A stretch of 64,000 nucleotides of DNA, taken from Pseudoalteromonas sp. H105. Its GTDB lineage: Bacteria; Pseudomonadota; Gammaproteobacteria; Enterobacterales; Alteromonadaceae. Made by a program: the position numbers and the translations under genes. Shown piece after piece: positions 1-7,800 of this stretch (within the stretch, counting starts at the first letter, position 1; every line of letters begins with the position of its first letter). The stretch spans positions 62,001 through 126,000 of the forward strand of contig NZ_LOFH01000004.1 of assembly GCF_001469215.1 (NCBI RefSeq). Reading direction: 5' to 3'. Under the pieces are notes generated by a model. That model was not told the origin of the DNA. It ran no database searches and saw only the letters and a list, made by a program, of their open reading frames with translations.

Positions 1-713
1 ACGCGTTTTTAAATGACCCCTATGCACAAAGCAAAGTTAACAATAGCATCGCACTGGAAGAGGTAGATACGCTCCAATACAGTGCTGTTTATTTTGTTGG
101 TGGAAAAGGCGCAATGTTTGACTTTCCTAACAATACATCAATCCAAGCCATGCTGCGTGAATACTACGAGGCCAATAAAGTCATTGGGGCTGTGTGCCAT
201 GGGCCTGCAGCACTGGTGAATGTTACTTTGTCAGACGGCACGCCGATGATCAATAACAAAACCGTCGCTGCATTTACCAACGAAGAAGAATTACTACTCA
301 TTCCAGATGCTAAAGAGGTATTCCCCTTTTTATTACAAAACAAATTAGTTGAACAAGGGGCGACCTTTGATGAGGGGTATCTGTACCTTAACAACATCGC
401 ACACGACGGTAACTTAATTACAGGACAAAACCCATGGTCAGTCTGGTCTGTTGCAGAGTCGATGATTAAGCAGCTTGGTTACACGCCAGTTAAGCGCCCA
501 ATCACCCCTGAAGAAAACACCATAAAGGTACTGATAGACTACGAAGAACACGGCATCGAACAAGCCAAAAACAGCATCACCTTTTTGCGTTCAATCGACG
601 AATATGCGCTAGATAGGACGATTATCGCCATTCATATGTTTGTTTATGCATTAAGGTGGGAACTAGGTAAATCGATTGACATGATACGCTTGCTTTCATA
701 CGCCAAAATATGA
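1..713 (+). CDS. DJ-1/PfpI family protein, 5' end outside window
   Basis: The frame is open from base 3, so the true start lies upstream and about 236 codons are visible. The protein belongs to the DJ-1/PfpI (class I glutamine amidotransferase-like) superfamily, which includes cysteine-dependent chaperones, glyoxalase III-type enzymes and many unassigned members. Seen directly: a strand ending YFVGGKGAMFD and a nucleophile elbow AVCHGPAAL, with the Cys codon at 195-197. The layout resembles Hsp31-type members. The last 70 or so residues, after KRPITPEEN, form a probably helical extension beyond the minimal fold. The next gene is convergent, so no operon partner is visible downstream. The family is clear; the substrate cannot be told from the sequence. 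Confidence 0.85.
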   Translation, partial: AFLNDPYAQSKVNNSIALEEVDTLQYSAVYFVGGKGAMFDFPNNTSIQAMLREYYEANKVIGAVCHGPAALVNVTLSDGTPMINNKTVAAFTNEEELLLIPDAKEVFPFLLQNKLVEQGATFDEGYLYLNNIAHDGNLITGQNPWSVWSVAESMIKQLGYTPVKRPITPEENTIKVLIDYEEHGIEQAKNSITFLRSIDEYALDRTIIAIHMFVYALRWELGKSIDMIRLLSYAKI

Positions 714-737
714 ATTAAAATAATGCTAAAGTATCGC

Positions 738-776
738 GTGCCCTGGTAACACAAAAATGCTTGCAGGGCACTATTT
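738..776 (+). terminator. possible weak terminator after the DJ-1/PfpI gene
   Basis: An 8-bp perfect inverted repeat, GTGCCCTG (738-745) and CAGGGCAC (764-771), encloses an 18-nt loop and is followed by TATTT. The loop is long and the T-run poor, so this is only a candidate for ending the upstream gene. Confidence 0.35.
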
Positions 777-855
777 ACAAGGCTGTCGACTAATGGAATA
801 GACGCTAATCTTTTATTTAGTTGAGCCTGTAACAGACTCTGTGTAACTTACCCTA

Positions 856-3800
856 TTAACTCTTTGCGACTTTACTTAACTTATATTTTCGTATAGAAGC
901 TGTGATAATTAGTAAACCAAGAGTAAACCAAGCCAAACTACCGCCCCCAGCGGTTTTCTCTGCTTTTATTGTGTCTTCATTCTCATTATTCGTTTTTTCA
1001 ATTACATCAAACCGGAATGTTGTACTTACGCTTGCCCCCTCACTATCAGAAGCCTCTATGGTTAGTACATGAACCCCTAACTCTTTTGCAAATACCTTAA
1101 GAGTAGAACTATTATTCTCAGACAGCCGAGCAAATTCAGAATCAACTTTATAGGTTAATGTGTCATTATCTCTATCATCAAAATAAATTGAAAGATCAAC
1201 TTCAAATTCACTATCTAAATAAACCCTATAATGATCAAAATGATACAATAGCTCTGGAGTTTGATTAAAGTAATTTAATCTTATTGCTATTGCTTTTTCA
1301 ACATTATGAAAACCATCTTGTAAAGTGAGCTTCAAAACAAAACCTCCTAGTGGGTAGTCAGCTTTGCTGTAGTTAAGCCTTAAAATATTACCTTCTAGTT
1401 TGATATTTTCATTCTTATTTTTTATTTCGAATGTGACTTGTTCTTCACTAACCGTATAACGACTTAGGTTAATCCTTTTTTCGATACCCGTGTTTACTTC
1501 AACTTCTTCTAAAGAAAAAACAGGTGGAATTTTGGATTTTTCCGTAATTTGAAGCTTTATAATTTTCCTTATCGCTTGTTCACCATCAGTAACTTGGACT
1601 TCAAATTCAATTTCATCGCCTATTTCCCAGCCACTTTGAAAAGTAACTTTAGAATTACCTAAACTATATATATTTATAAAAGAAGGTGTATTTTCTGTGC
1701 GGGAATAGAAGAGCTGATCATTGTCGGCATCATCAAATACCTTATTTATATCAAAATAAGCCTCTTCACCCATTTCAATAAAAATTTTATCTGTTATAGA
1801 AATAGGTGCAACATTTACATTATCATCAACTTTAAAAATGTAACTCACGTTATTTTCAAACTCGTCAGTAATTGGTAAAAAATAATTATGCCCAATTTGC
1901 AAGCCTCTGGATTTTATTGCATCTATAACTTCATTTGGAAAGTTTTTATAGCTATAAACAAAAGTTGAGCTTTTCTCAAAGAATAGAAGCTGAAATTCCA
2001 TGGTAGTGTCTGGCTCTCTATTTGAGGGCTCTGTATAATAGACGAATACACGTTCACCTTCTTCTCCTGCTACGCGAGCAAATGAAGTCACTGGAAAGTA
2101 AAGTAATTTAAAAGTATCTAACTCGTAAGGTACAAACTTTATAAACTCTTCCCATGGAACGGATATACGGTTGTATATCTCATACTGCGATGCAATGTTT
2201 GTAGGCCCACCAGTTGAAACATCATTCGGCGCTTTTGATTTATTTGATTTATTTACGGGAAGCTCACTGATACTTTTATTTATATCCTCAAGCTCATGGT
2301 CACTATAATTAAATTTTGTAATAACGCCCTCACCTATACTTCCAGTAAAAAAAGCCTTATTAAAAGCATCCTCAACCCCCCCAAAGTCCACATAAAAGGG
2401 AATATCACCTGAATGTCGATAGCTATCTTCTCGAACATCCCATACTAAAGGGTCAGTTTTAAAGTATTTATAGGGCTTAACTACAAGTACAGGGAGCCCT
2501 TTATTTGAATCTATTCTTAAATTATGCATCCCTGTTTCTTCAAACACTATTTTTGTAATATTGAAACCATCATTAGGAATAGAATCAGGAAATATACCAT
2601 CATCTTCAGCTTCATATATTACGTCCGTTAATTCATCTTTGATTTCAAGCTTACTTTCGATAGGATTGCCGCAATTTATGTTAATTGCCTTAATTATTAA
2701 TTCTTTTCCTAAAACCCGTGGTATGACATTTTCTAATGAGGGGTAGAGTCTCTTTGATACTTTCTGATCCACACAATCAAGTAAGCCTGTATTATCACCT
2801 AATAACTTTAGATATTTATTAGAAAGCGATAGATCAGATGGAAAACCATCTAGTCTATCCTGATAAAAAATAGTGCCTGAAGAAATTAATAAATTCCTCA
2901 CTTCTGACATTTTTAATTCAGAGTTAGATTGTAATACTGCCGCTGAGCCCGCAACTAAAGCAGCGGCAATACTAGAGCCTCTTGTATAACTATAATCATC
3001 TACCTCATCAGCACTTTCAACATCAAACAGTTTGATGTTATCAACATATACCTCTTTATCCTCACTAGAAGGATAACCATGGAATAGAAGCCTTATCTTT
3101 AGATCTCGTAAGCTTAGAAATATATCAGGGCTAAAATAAACAGTTGCATTTGTCCTCTGCCACTCAGACCCATAATACATACCATTACCCGTCATTGGCT
3201 GCCATTTATTTAAAGAGTGATCAAAAAACTCAAAATAAAATTCACTTTCTGTACCTAGTAAATCAAAGGATAAACCTATAAATTTACTCTTATATTCTGA
3301 AAGGTCTAATTCAGGAAACTCCAATGATGCATTTTCAGTTGAATAGTTAAACACCCAAGATTTCTCAGTTGTTGTAAATATGTCACTACTCAGTGCACCA
3401 TTGATAATATTATCAAGAGGGATATCTGCTTGTTCCAATTCAGTTATAAAAGTTTTGGGAGCATACCTTTTTTTATTTGAAGTTGTCTTAATAAATTCAG
3501 CTGGAGCAAAAGTAGAAATGGTATTTTCACCTTGAGAATTAAGCCCTTTACTAAGACTCATACCTGAAACTACAACTATATTTGACATCAAGAACGAAAA
3601 AGGAAAATAAGGTGTGTAATCTAGATCTAAATCTATACCTATTTTACCAAATCCATGATCCGCTGCAGGAGCAATAAGTAAAATTTCTTCAGCTTCAAGC
3701 TTCTCTAAAATAGTTCTAAATTTATTGATACCTGCATAAAACGACTTAGGCTCTGGCACGCTAAAAATTGCCCCCGCAAAACCAAAATTGAATAAAACTG

Positions 3801-4370
3801 AAGAAAAATTCAACTTTTTATTCACTTTTAAATCAATTACATAATCAACACAATTTTCTAAGGACTGGTATGTGAGGCTACCTTCATCATCATATAATTT
3901 ACAAGAAATTATTTTATTATTAGAGGCTATACCTGTAATCCCCTTACCGTTATTTTGCGATGCAGCTACAACACCTGCTAATGATGTTCCACTACCAAAT
4001 GGATCAAATATATCACCATTCATTTTATGAGGATTTAAACCATGGATATCATCGATTGCGCCATTGCCATCATCATCTATACCGTTAAATGCTATTTCGT
4101 CGTTATTAACCCACAGGACATCAACCAAATCCTCATGCCTATAATCAATCCCAGTTGAAAATATTACTGTAACTGTTTCTATAGATTGATCGATTCCTGA
4201 TCTTTTCAAATTTTCAAATTTTCAAAACCAACGTTATAGTTATTCTCCCCCCTGATGCTTGTCTTATTTAAATACCACTGAGTGTGATAAAGTGGATCAT
4301 TGTAAGAGTACTGACTTGCCTGAACATGAGTAGTCAAAACAAGCGCTACCATTATTATTATTTTTATCAT
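856..4370 (-). pseudogene. subtilase-like surface protein with cadherin-like repeats; frameshifted, possibly phase-variable
   Basis: An ATG at 4370 starts a signal peptide (MIKIIIMVALVLTTHVQA) and a subtilase-like N terminus (NDPLYHTQWYL). This frame stops at 4206 after 54 codons, inside a tandem 8-bp repeat. A second frame then runs open for 1117 codons from a TTG at 4209 to 856. Removing one 8-bp unit joins the two frames exactly. Counted from that TTG, the S8 catalytic positions are altered. The DTG motif reads IFSTG (Ser18) and the HGTH motif reads GSGTS (Ser73). The nucleophile motif GSSIAAALVAG near residue 412 keeps its Ser but lacks the usual Pro, and the oxyanion AGN appears as AAD. 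It would therefore be an inactive protease fold. Cadherin-like repeats follow (DDADND, DDRDND). The C terminus, GGGSLAWFTLGLLI then basic residues, resembles a GlyGly-CTERM sorting tail. Marked pseudogene because the assembled frame is broken; the long intact second frame argues against old decay. Confidence 0.75.
4203..4226 (-). repeat. three tandem copies of an 8-bp unit (TTTTCAAA on the plus strand) at the frameshift
   Basis: Three perfect direct copies occupy 4203-4210, 4211-4218 and 4219-4226. They lie in the coding part of the subtilase-like gene, about 48 codons after its ATG. By counting frames, two or five copies place the signal peptide in frame with the long downstream frame; the three present do not. 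Short tandem repeats of a length not divisible by three are the classic substrate for slipped-strand phase variation. Confidence 0.8.
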
Positions 4371-4467
4371 TAAAGACCTATTTTTGTATGTGAAATTTGA
4401 AGAGACTTCAAACCACTTTTATTATTCTATCAATTAGAACTCTAAATATTAATTACAATTAACATAT

Positions 4468-4815
4468 CTAATCTATAGCTACCTGCTGCGCCAACTGCTG
4501 TTTGAGTCGCTCGTTTTCTTCTCTTAAAAATGCGAGCTCTTCTTCCAGCGGTAATTTTTTATCTGCAGTGTGTTCGCCGTAGCGTTTTTCACGTAGGTGC
4601 ATAATGACTTGCTCTGAGCTGACAATATCACCTACTTTTGCTTTAAAGTTATGAATAACGCCTGCTTGTGGTGTCACAACCTCTAACACGGCTTTTTCAA
4701 GTTCTACATCAAACAACGCTTGATTAGCGATAACCTCTTGTCCATCATTCACGTAAATAGCGGCAATTTTTGCCTCGCCCATTGAGTCATATAATTCTGG
4801 TGCGTTGATTTCCAT
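4468..4815 (-). CDS. free-standing biotinyl/lipoyl-like domain protein with C-terminal coiled coil
   Basis: This 115-residue protein is a single biotinyl/lipoyl-type beta-barrel (about residues 3-75) followed by a charged heptad segment (about 88-112, LREENERLKQQLAQ). The lysine of the hairpin normally modified in this fold is present as Lys41 in ELEKAVLE. The usual DKA context reads EKA, so modification by lipoate or biotin is possible but unproven. The duplicated half (NDGQEVIANQALF / KVGDIVSSEQVIM) is typical of the fold. It is the last gene of a four-gene operon, 38 bp after the large AAA ATPase, and has a clear GGAG ribosome-binding site before its ATG. No dehydrogenase or carboxylase is nearby, so a role as a partner or swinging arm for the ATPase/flotillin complex is inference from position. 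Confidence 0.8.
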   Translation of the reverse strand: MEINAPELYDSMGEAKIAAIYVNDGQEVIANQALFDVELEKAVLEVVTPQAGVIHNFKAKVGDIVSSEQVIMHLREKRYGEHTADKKLPLEEELAFLREENERLKQQLAQQVAID

Positions 4816-4853
4816 TTCTTTTTCTCCTTTATGTTTAAAAGCAACGGATGCTT

Positions 4854-7800
4854 TTATAACAGTGTTGGCATAGAACCATCTTGCTGATCTTTTTCGCTTA
4901 CCTGCGTAACCACTTGCCTAGGCTGATTTTTTATTGCACTTATCAATACCTCCAAGGCCTGTTTTTGTTCGCTGTGTTGCGCAGCGTGTTGTTGCGTATT
5001 CTCTACGCTTTGCTGTGCGATAAGCTCAAGCACATCACGATTATTCGCAGTCTTTAACTCACTAAGCAACTGGCTTATTAAGTGTTGAGTTTGCTCGTTG
5101 CTATTGGCACTTTTTAACGCGGTTAATATCTCGGTTAATTTTTCACTGTGATCCAGTGTAGTCAATACGCTAAGCAATTGCTCACTGAGTGTTTGTATTT
5201 GTACCTCACTACCAGCAAGTATCGCCTGCTGTAATGCTAAAATGGCAGTATTAGGGTTAGTGTTGGTTATCGCTTGGGAAAGCTCGTTAAGTTCGGCTTT
5301 GGTGTTTAATTGCTCGGTTTGGCTATTTAACGCAGCAATCAGCTGTTGCACACCGTTTTGCATATTATTATTTTTAAGTGTGTGGTTGAGCTGCTCACTT
5401 AGTGCATCAATATGCGAAGCCGTATTATTACTCGCTATGGTATTTATTAATGTTTGTAGCTGATCTTTATTATCTAAAGGGGCTAAATACTCTGCTAACT
5501 GTTGCCCCAGCATAGCTAATGTTTGATTCGTGTTATTTGCAACAATGCCTTTCGTTAACTCGGTAATTTCACTTTTATTGTTTATTGAACCGATACTTTC
5601 ACCCAGCTGTGCAGCTAAAGTATTTAACGTGTGATTAGTATTATTTTCAGTTATTGCTTTAACTAACGCATTTAGTTGTGCTTGGGTGTTATTTTCAGCC
5701 GTGTTGTCTGCTAGCTGTTTAAGCACGTCTTTGTACGGTGTTTGCCCAAGGCCGCTTTCAACAGCTTGCGCAAGCGCTTGTATTGCATGGTTGTTGTCTG
5801 TCCCTTGCACATTGAGCCCCAGTGTTTGCAATAATTCGCTGTAATCGTGACTGAGGTTAGTTTTACTCAACTTACCGGCAATACTTTGCAGTGATTCATG
5901 CAAGTAACTCATTTGCTCAACAGCCATCATTACTGGGCTGCCTGCGCCATCGAGCTTATTGAGTCTTACAAAATCATCTTTAATTTGTGCATAACGCTGC
6001 TGCTCTTCATCACTGAGTGTACCGCGCAATTCACCTAATTTAAGTAAGTTTTCTTCTGAGCCTTTACTGAGAGTTTGCGCCTCGCCGCGATAGTGATCGC
6101 GAATTAAGTTTTCAAGCTCTTCATCGTTCATGGCAGCCACAACCTTCTCTGCCATTTTGTTCATATTACGGTAGCTACCTTGCAGTTTAAAAGGCGGCTC
6201 GGTGCGGTAGTTGTTATCTTGTGCGGCTGAAGCGATGTATTGAGCATTTACTTTTAGCACTGTGTTACGAATGGTCATTAAACGGGTTAACACTGCTTTA
6301 ATTTCGTTTGCCTCCGCTTGAGAGTAGCCGTGTTCAAGCTCATTTAATGAGATATCTTCGCCCTCGCAAATACGCACAAGTTTATATAAGTCCTCCATAT
6401 TGCGATTGGCAAGCGGCGCAAGTACTGAGTTTGAGGTCAACGAGTTTTCAATAAAGCTCATAGCAAACTCTTGTTCGCACCCTGCTAAGGTATCACCTAA
6501 GTTATATATATCGGCGCGGTTGGCTAGCATGTCAGGAATTTTAAAGCTCTCGCCCGACTCGGTGTATGGGTTACCTGCCATAACCACAGCAAACTTTTTA
6601 CCGCGTAGATCGTAGGTTTTACTTTTACCGTTCCACACACCATCAATACGGCGCGAACCATCACACAATGAAATAAACTTTTGTAAAAACTCAGGATTAG
6701 TGTGCTGTATATCATCCAAATAGAGCATCACGTTATTGCCCATTTCGAAGCTTTGGTTAATTTTAGCAATCTCTTTTTCAGCGGTTGCATTAATTGCTTG
6801 CGCTGGGTCAAGTGAGACTTGGTCGTGCCCTATTGATGGGCTGTTTACTTTTACAAAGGTCAGCCCCAATCGATTTGCCACGTATTCAACTAGCGTTGTT
6901 TTACCGTAGCCGGGTGGTGATATAAGCAATAACATGCCCATTAAATCACTGCGTTTATTTTTACCCGCAGAGCCAATTTGTTTAGCTAAGTTATCGCCAA
7001 TAATTGGGAAGTACACTTTATTAATAAGCTGATTACGCACAAATGAACTTAAAGGCCGGGCTTTAAACTCATCGAGTTGTAGGCGCTCTTTTTGCTCTGC
7101 AAGTATGTCAGTTCGCAGGCGGTGATATTGCTCAAATGCAGGTACTTGCTCGGTGATATAGTTGCGAGTGCGGGCATAAAATTCAGCGTAATCAAGGTTA
7201 AGAACCTGCTCTTTTACCCGCTTATGTTGGCCCATTAGGTTTTCAACTTGCGTGGTTGGGGTTACATCTAGCACTTGGTAAGTTAGCCCTGTACTGGCAC
7301 TTAAATGTAAATAATTAGCGGCTTCCGCTTGCACAACATGGCTTATCTCTGGGTAATGTAAGCAATACGCGTTTAGCCAGCTTAAATACAACAAAGCACG
7401 CTCATCGGTGCTGTTTACATTTTTACGCGCGCTTTCTAATTCGCCACTAAAGCCTTTTACTTTTGCCTCACTTGTAAACTGTTCTGCAAGCTTTTTAGCC
7501 TGTTGCGACACTACAAAGCAAAGCTTATCAGGTGCTTTTTGTTGCGCTAATTGTTGGATCAAATAACCGGCGGTTAAATCGCATGAAAAATCAGTGAAGC
7601 GTTGGCTCAGTAACTCAACTTGCGGCAAGAAATGACTGACTTGCGTGCTTATTTGCTCAGTTAAGTTGGTGATAAATTGTGTTGCTGCAAAGTGTTTATC
7701 CATCAATATGGCATTACTTGCCTGATGATAAAAATTGCTTAACTGCTCTGTACTTAATTGCGCACTAAATAACTGCGTAATAATACGGCAACTGGCAGGG

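Noticed and set aside
4207..4209. TTG at 4209 as the real start of the subtilase-like protein
   Set aside because: It lies inside the tandem repeat, lacks a signal peptide and has no ribosome-binding site; the ATG at 4370 with signal peptide is the natural start.
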